Shown here in pieces: positions 8,204-18,795 of a stretch of 64,000 nucleotides of DNA. The stretch is from CAZNNH01 sp964574335. Its GTDB lineage: Bacteria > Acidobacteriota > Vicinamibacteria > Fen-336. Location: the NCBI GenBank assembly GCA_964574335.1, contig CAZNNH010000002.1:40249-104248 (forward strand), given 5' to 3'. Position 1 is the stretch's first letter; every line of letters begins with the position of its first letter. The translations under genes and the position numbers were made by a program. The notes under the pieces are model-generated. The model was not told the DNA's origin, did not search any database, and saw only the letters and a list, made by a program, of their open reading frames with translations.

Positions 8204-8347
8204 TCACTTCAGCTCCACTTCCAGCCCGCCGATGGAGACACGGCTGCGGTCCTTGACGCCGGCCGCCACGATCGTCACCTGGCGGGAGTCCACATCAGAG
8301 TATACGCGTAGGGCATCGCTGGCTCGCAGATGCAGGAGGACGCGCCT
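8204..8347 (-). pseudogene. C-terminal remnant of an unidentified exported protein
   Basis: In the reverse strand a frame without a start codon reads RASDALRVYSDVDSRQVT, then VAAGVKDRSRVSIGGLEVELK and a TGA at 8206-8204. The amphipathic strand pattern looks like real protein rather than a shadow, but a TAA lies in frame close upstream (about 8350), so at most about 46 residues survive. I cannot assign a family. It fills part of the 424-base gap between pepD and the next plus-strand gene. Confidence 0.3.
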
Positions 8348-8458
8348 TTACTTTGGCATCGGGCTCGGCTAGCGTCGGGTCGCGATCGGGCAGGCCCCGG
8401 GGACCAGGCCGAGAACCCGCCGCGGTTCCGATGCTCGAGGACGGAGGGAGTAGACACC

Positions 8459-9424
8459 ATGGCAAGAGGAATGCTGGTTGCGGCGCTGTCGGGTTGTCTC
8501 GCGTCCGGCCTGGCGGCGCAGGACAGGAGAGAGCCCGCCAAGGTCGTGTTCTACCTGAACTCCTATCATCAGGGATACGAGTGGAGCGACGGCATCGCCG
8601 AGGCGATCCGCGCCACTCTGGCCGGACGCGCCACCCTCAGCACCTTCTACATGGACGCGAAGCGCCAGGGAGAGCCCGGCCAGATCCAGAAGGCGGCCGA
8701 GGCGGCCCGGGCAGCGATCGAGGCGGCTCGGCCGGACATCATCATCGCGTCCGACGACCCTGCCGTGAAGCATGTGATCGTCCCGTACTACAGGAACGGT
8801 CCGATCCCCGTCGTCTTCTGCGGGGTCAACTGGTCCGCGGAGCCCTACGGCCTGCCGACGCCTCACGTGACCGGGATCGTCGAGGTGCCCCCGATCCTCG
8901 AAGCCCTCGACATCGTGCGCAGGCGATACCCGTCCACGCGTCGCCTCGGGATCCTCACTGAGCGCGGCCTGACGGAGGACGCCGAGAGGGCGTGGCTGGA
9001 GCCGAAGTATCGGGAGTTGGGCTTCGCGGTGACCTACGCCATGGTCTCCGATTTCGCTGACTGGAAGAAGGAGTTCCGTCGTCTCAACGAGACGACGGAC
9101 GTGGTGTTCCTGCCCACGAACGGTGCCATCCGGGGGTGGGATGATGCCGAGGCTCGGGCATTCGTGGAACAGAACATCGCCAAGCCGGTGGTGACCGCCG
9201 TCGACTTCATGGTGCCCTATGCCGTCTTCGGCCTTGCCAAGATCGCGGAGGAGCAAGGCCAGTGGGCGGCTGGGGCCGCCCTCGCCATTCTCGCCGGCAG
9301 AAGTCCGGGTGACATACCGGAGGCTCGTAATCGGAGGCGCCAGGCCTGGCTCAACCCCGTGCTCGCCAAAAAGATCGACTTCGACCCTGGCCAGGAGCTG
9401 AGCGGCGCCAGGACGCCGCAGTAG
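8459..9424 (+). CDS. ABC transporter substrate-binding protein, ABC_sub_bind (TrpX-like) family
   Basis: A 321-residue protein with a signal peptide (MARGMLVAALSGCLASGLAAQ) and a two-lobed type I periplasmic-binding fold of the PF04392 group. The first strand is KVVFYLNSYHQGYEWSDGI, followed by PDIIIASDDPAVKHVIVPYY and IPVVFCGVNW; the second lobe has RRLGILTERG, DVVFLPTNGAIRGWDD and KPVVTAVDFMVPYAVFGLAKIAEEQG. The start at 8459 follows GGAGGGAG. Members serve as receptors of small-molecule importers or as sensors. No permease or ATPase gene is adjacent, so it may be an orphan receptor or sensory protein; ligand unknown. Confidence 0.8.
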   Translation: MARGMLVAALSGCLASGLAAQDRREPAKVVFYLNSYHQGYEWSDGIAEAIRATLAGRATLSTFYMDAKRQGEPGQIQKAAEAARAAIEAARPDIIIASDDPAVKHVIVPYYRNGPIPVVFCGVNWSAEPYGLPTPHVTGIVEVPPILEALDIVRRRYPSTRRLGILTERGLTEDAERAWLEPKYRELGFAVTYAMVSDFADWKKEFRRLNETTDVVFLPTNGAIRGWDDAEARAFVEQNIAKPVVTAVDFMVPYAVFGLAKIAEEQGQWAAGAALAILAGRSPGDIPEARNRRRQAWLNPVLAKKIDFDPGQELSGARTPQ

Positions 9425-9606
9425 CGAAAGCATCGCTGCGCTTCAGAGGTCCAACCAGGCGCGAGCGAGGCTCGGGGCGGCGGCACCGGTTGTACCTCAG
9501 CTTGCTCCGGGGCCTCCGCGATCGCAGGGTCGGTCCAGCATCTCCCAAGACCGTGCCTCGCCCGGCTCGCGACTCCCTTCTGAGTCCCGCCGAGAGATGG
9601 GCCTCG

Positions 9607-9753
9607 CTACTTGGCGGCGGCCCGTTCCTGCAGCGTGCGGTAGATGCTGCACCAGTCCTTGTGCTCGGCGACGGGCATGCCGCACTCGACGCAGATCCGG
9701 ACCCGGGGCCCCGGCGCCTTCTTCGCCGGGAACAGCTTGCTGATGAAGGACAT
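9607..9753 (-). CDS. 48-residue CxxC microprotein (zinc-ribbon-like)
   Basis: A short gene: the ATG at 9753 sits behind a good GGAGGT site, and the product has a Lys/Pro-rich start (MSFISKLFPAKKAPGP) and then RICVECGMPVAEHKDWCSIY and a basic helix ending AAAK. One CxxC pair, a His and a further Cys suggest a half zinc ribbon (C-x2-C...H...C). No signal or membrane segment. Bases outside the frame look non-coding. Function unknown; RNA, ribosome or protein binding would fit but is a guess. Confidence 0.6.
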   Translation of the reverse strand: MSFISKLFPAKKAPGPRVRICVECGMPVAEHKDWCSIYRTLQERAAAK

Positions 9754-10046
9754 GGCGACCTCCGTCGGAATCTGGGGCGGATCGGGGCCGCCCGCTGCTT
9801 CCTGAGACGAATCTGCGGGGCAAGAGGTTCAAGCTCCCCGCTGCCTCTCCGCAGTGCGGGTGCCACGAGACGGCGCCGGGACCCATCCTCAGAAGAGGCT
9901 GCAGCCAAACCGGGCCGATATACGTCTCTGTGACATATGGCCTCCTCACCCATGCTGGAGCGAGAGCTGAAGAAGGGCAGCCGAGGTGCGCCTTCGTCTC
10001 GCCAAGTAGAAGGGCTGACCAGGCTGGCGGGGCGGCGACCGCCCGA
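9754..10046. other. Non-coding stretch, no gene seen
   Basis: The 293 bases between the microprotein and the hydrolase hold only incidental open frames without ribosome sites or family motifs. The reverse-strand GGAGGT of the microprotein is just inside the left end. I see no terminator hairpin with a T-run. Confidence 0.5.
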
Positions 10047-11006
10047 CTACTTCTTCCGCCAGCGGTCGTCCTGCTCGAGGAGCGCCGCCGGCCCCTCGCC
10101 GTCGAGCCAGGCGCGCGCCGCGGCGTCGCCGCGGAGCCAGGCGTCCCAGAAGGCCGTGCTGAGGGCGAGGATCACCCGATGGTGGTTGGGGTTCCGCGCG
10201 GCACGGTCTCCGGGCAACCCGCCGTCCGTGAAGGCCGAGTGCACGGCGCCTTCGAGCACCAGCTCGTACTTTCCACCGGGGGGCAGGGCGGGGAAGACGG
10301 CGAGGCGCGAGGCCACGTCGATGTCGCCGATCGGCGCGGCGTCTCGGGTGCCCGTCATCAGCATCCACGGCCGATCGACGCCCCCGAAGGCCTTCGCCGG
10401 GTCCCCGCGCCTCGGGCCGGACGGGCTGAGGACGAGCGCCGCCTTGATCCGAGGGTCGGCGAACGACAGGGCACCGCGGTAGGACTGCCCGCTTACCGCC
10501 TGGGTGGTGATCGCACCGAACGAGTGGCCGGACATCCCCGCCCGCGCCAGGTCGAGGCGTCCGGCGAGCGGGTGGCCGGTCTCGGCATTCCAGCGTTCGA
10601 GCTGGTCGAGCACGGCCGGCACGTCGCGGACCCGGCTCAGGAAGTTGCGCCAATCGGCCGCTTCCTGTAACGCCGCCCGCCTCCGCCCCATCGGCTGGTC
10701 CCGCCAGACCGCGCTGTCGCTGCCCGGGTGCTGGAGGAAGACCGCCACGTAGCCGCGGGCCGACCAGTGCCGGCCCAGGTAGGTCGAGCCCTCGCGGGAG
10801 CCGCCGAGGCCGTGGCTGAAGAGCACGACCGGCTGCGGCGTCGTCGCCGACGGACGATAGATGCGGACGGGGATATCGCGGTCCCGGGCCGTGTCCCGCA
10901 CCGTCAGGTCGAGCGGCGCCACTGCCGGGGTCTCGGGCACGGCCAGCGGGTCGTAGCCCGCAGCCGCCCCCGAGAGCGTCACGGCCAGCAGCAACGCGAC
11001 GAGCAT
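10047..11006 (-). CDS. Exported alpha/beta hydrolase (dienelactone-hydrolase/PAF-acetylhydrolase-like)
   Basis: A 319-residue protein with an N-terminal signal peptide (MLVALLLAVTLSGAAAG) and one alpha/beta hydrolase domain. The oxyanion strand VVLFSHGLGGSREG, nucleophile elbow GMSGHSFGA (Ser), acid region MTGTRDAAP (Asp) and EGAVHSAFTD (His) make a complete catalytic triad. It acts in the periplasm or outside the cell on an unknown ester or amide; the overall layout resembles PAF-acetylhydrolase or chlorophyllase relatives. Its start is 16 bases beyond the stop of the phosphodiesterase gene upstream, so the two are probably co-transcribed. Confidence 0.82.
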   Translation of the reverse strand: MLVALLLAVTLSGAAAGYDPLAVPETPAVAPLDLTVRDTARDRDIPVRIYRPSATTPQPVVLFSHGLGGSREGSTYLGRHWSARGYVAVFLQHPGSDSAVWRDQPMGRRRAALQEAADWRNFLSRVRDVPAVLDQLERWNAETGHPLAGRLDLARAGMSGHSFGAITTQAVSGQSYRGALSFADPRIKAALVLSPSGPRRGDPAKAFGGVDRPWMLMTGTRDAAPIGDIDVASRLAVFPALPPGGKYELVLEGAVHSAFTDGGLPGDRAARNPNHHRVILALSTAFWDAWLRGDAAARAWLDGEGPAALLEQDDRWRKK

Positions 11007-11022
11007 TGGGCGCCCAGGACCT

Positions 11023-11826
11023 TCAGTACCCGTCCAGGTCCTTCTCGGTGAGCAGCATCCGCTCGATACCCCGGGCCAGGCCGGTGTCCGGGTCGACGTC
11101 GAGGACCACCGCGGCCAGGCGCGGATCGCCCTTGGCGGTGTCGAAGCGGGTCGGCATCCCGGTCAGGAAACGCTGTACGATCTTCTGCTTGTCGACGCCG
11201 ATCACCGAGTCGTAGGGGCCGGTCATGCCGAGGTCGGTGCAGAAGGCGGTGCCGTGCTCGAGGATCCGGTGGTCGCAGGTGGGGACATGGGTGTGGGTAC
11301 CGAGCACGGCGGAGACCCTCCCGTCCAGGAAGTGGCCGAGGGCCGTCTTCTCGGAGCTGGCCTCGCCGTGGAAGTCCACCACGATCACGGCCGCTTCTTT
11401 CCTGAGCCGGGCCACCTGCTCCTCGGCGCACTTGAAGGGGTCGTCGATCGAGCCGTTCATGAAGACCCGGCCGCTCAGGTTCAGGGTGGCCACCGGCACG
11501 CCCGCGCGCTTTGAGCGGCCCACGTGGCTGCCGCGCCCGGGCTGGGAGGCGGGGTAGTTGGCGGGCCGCAGCAACTGAGGGATCAGGTCCATGAAGCCGA
11601 TGATCTCCCTCTTGTCCCAGATGTGGTTGCCCGAGGTCAGGCAGTCGATCCCCAGGTCGAGCAGCTCGTCGCAGATCTCCTTGGTGACCCCGACGCCGCC
11701 GGCGGCGTTCTCGACGTTGGCGATGCAGTAATCGACCTCGTGGCGCTCCATCACCCGCCGCAGGCCCCGGTGCAGGATCCGGCGGCCCGCGCCCCCCACC
11801 ACGTCGCCGACCACCAGAATCTTCAT
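11023..11826 (-). CDS. YmdB-family metallophosphoesterase (TIGR00282)
   Basis: A 267-residue cytosolic enzyme matching the TIGR00282/YmdB family, known as 2',3'-cyclic nucleotide phosphodiesterases. Metal-binding motifs are all visible: MKILVVGDVVGGAGRR, ANVENAAGG, TSGNHIWDKREI, VVDFHGEASSEK, LGTHTHVPTCD and TDLGMTGPYDSVIG. The start at 11826 is chosen because the family begins directly with MKILVVGD; an earlier ATG would add an unrelated tail. Upstream bases hold GGAGC. Followed at 16 bases by the hydrolase gene. Confidence 0.92.
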   Translation of the reverse strand: MKILVVGDVVGGAGRRILHRGLRRVMERHEVDYCIANVENAAGGVGVTKEICDELLDLGIDCLTSGNHIWDKREIIGFMDLIPQLLRPANYPASQPGRGSHVGRSKRAGVPVATLNLSGRVFMNGSIDDPFKCAEEQVARLRKEAAVIVVDFHGEASSEKTALGHFLDGRVSAVLGTHTHVPTCDHRILEHGTAFCTDLGMTGPYDSVIGVDKQKIVQRFLTGMPTRFDTAKGDPRLAAVVLDVDPDTGLARGIERMLLTEKDLDGY

Positions 11827-11947
11827 TTCCGCTCCCTGCTTCTGCCCCAGCGCCCTGCCGCGCCGCAAACCGAAGACGTTAGTGGCTGCCCAGCATGAGG
11901 TCAAGTCGGAGGCCGCCGAGCGGCCGGCGCCCGACCCCGGGCTCTGC

Positions 11948-11979
11948 TAGAATCCGACCCTCGCCGTCCCTCCGGAGGT
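11948..11979 (+). promoter_or_regulatory. -10 element and ribosome site for the GAF gene
   Basis: TAGAAT at 11948-11953 is followed 20 bases later by GGAGGT at 11974-11979, ahead of a GTG start at 11984. The same TAGAATC hexamer precedes several other genes in the window. Confidence 0.5.
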
Positions 11980-11983
11980 CCCC

Positions 11984-12460
11984 GTGGACATCGCCCCCAA
12001 GCTGATCGCCCTCGCCGCCGCCATGTCCGACGATGGAGGAGCGGCGCTGCTGCGGACCCTCGAGGGGATCCTCGGGGAGCTGGCGCCCTTCGACGTCGGC
12101 GAGATCGTGGTGCGGGTGGGGGGCAGCCTCCAGCGAATGCCCCTCGGCGACCTCGACGAGGTCCTGCTCGATGCGGGTCTGGAGCGTCGCCTCTCACACC
12201 TGCGTGCGCCTTTGCGGATCGACGCCCTGACGGACGCGCCCGATATGCCCGAGGCGGCGGCGCTCGGCCGGCGGCTGGGCGTGCGCTCGCTGCTCGCCTT
12301 TCCCCTGTTCGAGGGTGACGGGCGCCTGGGCCTGCTGGCGCTGTGCCGGCGCGAGACCTGGGGCTTCGTGACCGTCTCGCTCCGCGCCGTGACGCCTGTG
12401 GCCCAGATGGCCGGGATCTGCTTGGCCCGCGCTCGGCTTCTTACGCGACGCCCGAAGTGA
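11984..12460 (+). CDS. Small GAF-domain protein
   Basis: A 158-residue single-domain protein. Residues 15-155 follow the GAF fold pattern: LRTLEGILGELAPFDVGEIVVR, then RLGVRSLLAFPLFEGDGRLGLLALCRRETWGFV and a closing helix TPVAQMAGICLARARLL. It is probably a small-ligand or regulatory domain acting in trans; no output domain is attached. The start is a GTG with a good GGAGGT. The last residues, TRRPK, and the TGA stop lie inside a dispersed repeat element, so the C-terminus seems to have been set by that insertion. It converges on lon. Confidence 0.65.
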   Translation: MDIAPKLIALAAAMSDDGGAALLRTLEGILGELAPFDVGEIVVRVGGSLQRMPLGDLDEVLLDAGLERRLSHLRAPLRIDALTDAPDMPEAAALGRRLGVRSLLAFPLFEGDGRLGLLALCRRETWGFVTVSLRAVTPVAQMAGICLARARLLTRRPK

Positions 12461-12533
12461 ATTCGGTCGCCGCTATCAAGCGGGGGGCTCCCGCCCCCCG
12501 ATCCCCCGGACCCGGCAACTTCCGACGTCGCCT

Positions 12534-12537
<4 letters not shown>
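12442..12537. repeat. Three-hairpin dispersed repeat, copy 1
   Basis: About 97% identical (apart from 8 bases of gaps) to 21280-21383. It contains CCGAA/TTCGG around a 5-base loop, then a CGGGGGG/CCCCCCG stem with a 6-base loop, then the CTTCCGACGTCGC tail. It lies between two convergent genes and provides the TGA of the GAF gene (12458-12460) and the TAG of lon (12536-12534). Confidence 0.85.
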
Positions 12538-14980
<2,443 letters not shown>

Positions 14981-14984
<4 letters not shown>

Positions 14985-15448
14985 GGCTCCTCCTGCTTGA
15001 TCGGGATCACCGTCTCCCGTCCCCGCCGGTCCTCGAGGCGTGGCAGCCGAATCAGAAGCAGCCCCCCGGAAAGGCGCGCCTCCGCCCGCGAGGCGTTCAC
15101 CGCAATGTCCAGGGGGATGGTCCGGCTGAAGCGGCCGTGGGGGCGCTCCAGGCAGAGGTAGGCGGCGCCCCCACCGGGACGGCGGCTCCGGCGCTCTCCG
15201 GTGATCACCAGTTGCTGGTTGGCGCAGGTAACGCGCAGCGCCTCCAGCGGCAACCCCGGCACCTCGGCCACCACCATCAGGCAGCCACCACACTCGTAGA
15301 CGTCCACGCTGGGCGTCCACTCGCCCACTGCCTGCGGCTGCTCCGGGCGATCGAACGGCATCAGCCGCTCGAAGAGCTGGTTCATCTCCCGCCGCAGCAG
15401 CCCGAGGTCGCTCGGACGGGCGGGCAGCGGCCGTCGCGTGCCACTCAT
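14981..15448 (-). CDS. Hsp20/alpha-crystallin small heat-shock protein
   Basis: A 155-residue chaperone. After a short N-terminal arm (RREMNQLFERLMPF), residues about 45-140 form an alpha-crystallin domain: WTPSVDVYECGGCLMVVAEVPGL, ITGERRS, the conserved ERPHGRFSRTIPLP-like strand (here LERPHGRFSRTIPLDI) and ARLSGGLLLIRLPR, followed by an IPIKQ (IxI-like) tail. It holds unfolding proteins in the cytosol. It overlaps lon by 4 bases, so chaperone and protease are made together, a logical pairing for heat or oxidative stress. The ATG at 15448 has no strong ribosome site. Confidence 0.88.
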
Positions 15449-15485
15449 CTTGTCGATCCAGTAGACTCCAGGCGCGCCGGAGCGG

Positions 15486-17165
15486 TCAAGCGCCGTGTTC
15501 GGGTCCGGGGGCTCGGGGGGCGGTAGCCCCCCGCCGCAGCACCACCAGGGTACGATCGTCGGTGGCCTTGGCCCCTTCCTCGAAGCTTTCGACCTCTTCC
15601 AGGAGCCGCTCCTGGAGCGAGGCCGCGTCCAGGCCTCCGGCGGCGGCCAGTGCTCGGGACAGGCCCTCCTCACCCCACTCGTCGCCGGCGGCGTTCCAGG
15701 TCTCGGTGACACCGTCCGAGTAGATGACCAGGGAGTCGCCCGGCTGGAGCTCGGCCTGGCCGAGGTCGTAGCTCACGGTGTCGAAGAAGCCGAGGGCCAT
15801 CCCGCCGTCCCGGAGCGTCTCCAGCCGCCCGTCCGCCCGCAGCAGCAGCGGCGGGTTGTGGCCGGCATTGACGTAGAGGAGGCGACCGGTGGCCGGATCG
15901 AGGCGGGCGAAGAAGAAGGTGATGTACTTGCCAGGAGGGGTGTTCTCGAAGACCGTTCGGTTGATGCGGGAGGCCGCCTCCGAAAGGTCGGGGAGGCCCC
16001 AGTGGGCCCGCACCGCCGCCCGCAGCACCGTCATCAGGAGCGCCGCCCCGGTCCCCTTGCCGGAGACGTCGCCCAGCGCCAGCAGCAGGTTCTCCCCTTC
16101 CAAGGCGAAGTCGTAGTAGTCGCCTCCTACGGTCCGGCACGGCTGGTTGATCCCCGTCACCCCGTAGCCGGGCACCTCGGGGGCGCCGTCCGGCAGCAGG
16201 CCGCGCTGGATCTCGGCGGCCACCTGCATGTCCTGCTCCATGCGCCGCTTCTCCAGGCTCTCCTCGAGCAGGCGCACGTTCTCGATCTTGGCCGCGGCCA
16301 CGTTGGCCAACGCGGTCAGGAGGCGCAGGTCGTCCTCGTCGAAGGAGTGGGAGACGTCGCGGGTGTCGAGGTAGACCAGGCCGATCACGGTCTCGCCCGT
16401 CTCCTGGGACTCGAAGCGCAGCGGCGCACAGACCGCCGAGCGGATCCCGGTGGCCATGATGCTCTGCTGCCCCTTGAAGGCGGCGTTCTCGAGCACGTTG
16501 GGTATCAGCAGCGAGACCCGCTCCTCCAGCACATGGCGGGCGATCGAGCGGCTCACCTTGGTGATCGGCTGGCCGTAGGGGCTGCGGGCCGCCTTGATCA
16601 CCGGCGCAGGCGGATCACCTTCCAGCAGCAGGATCGCCCCACGCTCGGCGCCGATCGCCTTGAAGAGCAGGCGCAGGATCAACGCGAACAGCTCGTCGAG
16701 GGGCCGATGGTTGATCAGCTCGGCGATGACGTCGGTGAGGATGCCCAGGATCCGGTTCTGGCGTGCCAGCTCCTCGGTGTCGGCGGTGGGACGGGCCACC
16801 AGCGACAGCTCCTGGGCCGAGAAAACCTGGGTGCCTTCGGGCTCGGGCTCGTCGGCCAGGTCGGCCGCCGGCTCCGCATCCCCCGAGAAGGTGAGCGAGT
16901 GCTCGCCGAGCGTGATCAGGTCACCGTGACGCAGCCGGATCTCGCCGTGCACCGGCCCTCCGTTGAGCAGCGTCCCGTTCTTGCTGCCGAGGTCGCTCAG
17001 GAAGCAGCCCCCGTCCCGTCGCACGATCTGGGCGTGGTGGCGGGAGAGCCACTGGTCGGGGAGGAAGATGTCGCTGTCCCGGGAGCGGCCGATCACCACC
17101 CGGTCCTGGGCCAGGGCCAGACGGGTCCGCGATCCGTCGGAAGACGTGATGGTGATCTCGGGCAT
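15486..17165 (-). CDS. FHA-GAF-SpoIIE (PP2C-type) serine phosphatase
   Basis: A 559-residue signalling protein. Residues 1-95 are an FHA phosphothreonine-binding domain (VIGRSRDSDIFL, LSRHHAQI, SDLGSKNGTLLNG), residues about 150-305 a GAF domain, and residues about 320-545 an RsbU/SpoIIE phosphatase with GGDYYDF, LALGDVSGKGTGAALLM, NAGHNPPLLL and YSDGVTETWN metal-binding motifs. It probably dephosphorylates an anti-sigma antagonist or similar partner. The start at 17165 has a TAGAAT -10-like hexamer at 17214-17209. The last 13-15 residues (GATAPRAPGPEHGA) and the TGA derive from a third partial copy of the dispersed repeat. Confidence 0.9.
   Translation of the reverse strand: MPEITITSSDGSRTRLALAQDRVVIGRSRDSDIFLPDQWLSRHHAQIVRRDGGCFLSDLGSKNGTLLNGGPVHGEIRLRHGDLITLGEHSLTFSGDAEPAADLADEPEPEGTQVFSAQELSLVARPTADTEELARQNRILGILTDVIAELINHRPLDELFALILRLLFKAIGAERGAILLLEGDPPAPVIKAARSPYGQPITKVSRSIARHVLEERVSLLIPNVLENAAFKGQQSIMATGIRSAVCAPLRFESQETGETVIGLVYLDTRDVSHSFDEDDLRLLTALANVAAAKIENVRLLEESLEKRRMEQDMQVAAEIQRGLLPDGAPEVPGYGVTGINQPCRTVGGDYYDFALEGENLLLALGDVSGKGTGAALLMTVLRAAVRAHWGLPDLSEAASRINRTVFENTPPGKYITFFFARLDPATGRLLYVNAGHNPPLLLRADGRLETLRDGGMALGFFDTVSYDLGQAELQPGDSLVIYSDGVTETWNAAGDEWGEEGLSRALAAAGGLDAASLQERLLEEVESFEEGAKATDDRTLVVLRRGATAPRAPGPEHGA
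15494..15538 (-). repeat. Partial copy 3 of the dispersed repeat, inside a coding end
   Basis: About 45 bases on the reverse strand, roughly 41 of 45 matching the middle and right parts of copy 2 (21323-21368), including the GGCTnCCGCCCCCCGA and CCCCCGGAC blocks and CGAACACGGCG. The left hairpin is missing. It encodes the C-terminal residues of the SpoIIE phosphatase. Confidence 0.65.
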
Positions 17166-17248
17166 CGGGAAGAGGCCACCCGGCGGCGTCTCACCCGGGT
17201 GTCGGCCGATTCTACCGCCTGCCGGGTCCCGAGTGGGCCGACCCCGCC

Positions 17249-18166
17249 CTAGCGGGAAGGGCGGCGGACCGCGAAGTAGCCCTTGCGCACCCGGATCTGC
17301 ACGTTGGGGCGAGAGGGGATCTTCACCTCGATCTCACGCCAGCTCCCGTCCGGAGGGCGCTTGGGGGTGTAGGCGAGGAGGTAGTGGTTGTGGAGCTCCT
17401 CCGAGATCTTGGCGAACACCTTCACCAGGTCGCCGACGTCGCCCGGGAAGAAGTAGGCGCCTCCCGTCTCCTGCGCGACCTTCTTCAGGAACCCTCGCGG
17501 GCTCCGCCCGCCCCCGCCGCTGATCCCCACCGTGTAGACGGTGGCCTCGACGGCCCGGGCGTAGTCGATCACCTCCCGCTGCTTCAGGGTGCTGGTGGTG
17601 TCCTCGCCGTCCGAGAACACCACCAGCGCCTTGCGCCCGGGCTGGTCGCGGATCCGATTCAGCCCGTACTGGATGGCGTCGTAGAGGCTGGTCCCGCCCC
17701 AGGCCTGCAGCGCCTCGATGAACCGCTCCAGCCGATCGATGTCGCCGGTGAACACGGCGCTCCCCTTGATCGAGTTGTTGAACTGCACCACCTGGGCCTG
17801 GTCCGCACCCTCGAGCTTGTAGACGAAGGTGAGCGCCGCCTCCTTGAGGAAATGGAGGTTCTCGTTCATGCTGCCGCTGGCGTCGAGCACCAGCATCACC
17901 GACAGCGGGATCTTGTTCTCTCCGCCCTTGGCCTGCTCGAAGATCGAGACCTGCTGCCTCACGCCGTCCTCGTAGACCTCGACGTCCTGGGGCCCGAGGT
18001 CGGCCACGAAACGACCCCCCTTGTCGTACACGACCGCCGTGATCGACACCAGGTCGACCTGCACCTCGAGGCTGTAGGGCTGCTGCTGCTGGGCCCGGCC
18101 GGTCGCCGCAACGAAGCCGGCCAGGCTCGCCAGCAGCGCCACCAACAGCCGGGCTCGGGAGCTCAC
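17249..18166 (-). CDS. Exported VWA protein (VWFA-related acidobacterial domain)
   Basis: A 305-residue protein with signal peptide (MSSRARLLVALLASLAGFVAATGRAQ) and then the opening QPYSLEVQVDLVSITAVVYDKGGRFVADLGPQDVEVYEDGVRQQ that typifies the 'VWFA-related Acidobacterial domain' family. The VWA domain (residues about 85-270) has an intact MIDAS start LVLDASGSMNE and later FSDGEDT. These are periplasmic or surface metal-dependent adhesion modules of unknown partners. The ATG overlaps the stop of the upstream DUF4126 gene by 4 bases, so the two are coupled. Confidence 0.88.
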   Translation of the reverse strand: MSSRARLLVALLASLAGFVAATGRAQQQQPYSLEVQVDLVSITAVVYDKGGRFVADLGPQDVEVYEDGVRQQVSIFEQAKGGENKIPLSVMLVLDASGSMNENLHFLKEAALTFVYKLEGADQAQVVQFNNSIKGSAVFTGDIDRLERFIEALQAWGGTSLYDAIQYGLNRIRDQPGRKALVVFSDGEDTTSTLKQREVIDYARAVEATVYTVGISGGGGRSPRGFLKKVAQETGGAYFFPGDVGDLVKVFAKISEELHNHYLLAYTPKRPPDGSWREIEVKIPSRPNVQIRVRKGYFAVRRPSR

Positions 18167-18747
18167 GTGGCCCTCGCCGGTGGTGCCGCGCGGCGCAGGA
18201 GGCGTCGCAGCAGGAGCCCGCTGGCCACCACCAGCAGCGCCACCACGAGGGTCGGGACCACCACTGCCAGCACGAAGAAGAGGACCGTTCCCAGGTCCTC
18301 GAGGGCACTGAGCGCGGGGTTGGCCACCCCGAAGGTCAGCGCCGAGGAGGCGGCCCGCAGGGCCGACTTGGCGGCGTGAGGGATGAGCGAGGAGGGCACA
18401 CCCACCGCCACCCCGAGGGCCAGCGCCGTCAGCGGATCGGTGGCGACCCCCAGGGCGGAGGCGGCCAGCAGCGAGCCGGCCGCCGGTCGCAGGAAGGTCG
18501 ACAGGCCGTCGAGGGTATGGTCCAGAGCCGGGACCTTGTCGGCCGCCATCTCGAGGACGGTGGCCACCGCGAAGACGAGCAGGGCCGGGTCCGAGGAGAG
18601 GAAACGGAAGCTGTCGCCCAGATCGAGCCAGCCGAGGCGCGCCAGCAGGCCCGCCAGCAGCAACGGGAGCCAGGCGCGCAGCCCGGTGCAGGCCGCCAGA
18701 GCGATGGCGAGAGCCAGGCAGGAGACGATCTGGCCCGTCTGCTCCAC
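18163..18747 (-). CDS. DUF4126 integral membrane protein
   Basis: A 194-residue membrane protein with about five hydrophobic segments: LALAIALAACTGLRAWLPLLLAGLLA near the N-terminus, a central SLLAASALGVATDPLTALALGVAVG, and a long C-terminal LFFVLAVVVPTLVVALLVVASGLLL helix before a basic tail. The ACTGLRAWLPLL and MAADKVPALDHTLDG motifs are those of DUF4126. Function unknown; it may support the VWA protein with which its stop codon overlaps. Upstream bases to 18795 carry no obvious promoter hexamer. Confidence 0.75.
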   Translation of the reverse strand: MEQTGQIVSCLALAIALAACTGLRAWLPLLLAGLLARLGWLDLGDSFRFLSSDPALLVFAVATVLEMAADKVPALDHTLDGLSTFLRPAAGSLLAASALGVATDPLTALALGVAVGVPSSLIPHAAKSALRAASSALTFGVANPALSALEDLGTVLFFVLAVVVPTLVVALLVVASGLLLRRLLRRAAPPARAT

Positions 18748-18795
18748 GATTCGAGCCTAGGGTCCGGGCGTGAGGGTGTCAAGCCGCGGGCGAGG

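Noticed and set aside
6520..8256. Long open frame antisense to pepD
   Set aside because: A product of GC-rich third positions: the opposite strand encodes every PepD motif, and this frame shows no family features or ribosome site. The same applies to the long antisense frames opposite lon, the SpoIIE phosphatase, the large VWA gene, gap-pgk, the two histidine kinases and rocD.
12478..12500. GC-rich hairpin as an ordinary intrinsic terminator
   Set aside because: No T-run follows on either strand and the whole ~100 bp unit is repeated elsewhere, so it is better described as part of a repeat element, which may still stop transcription.
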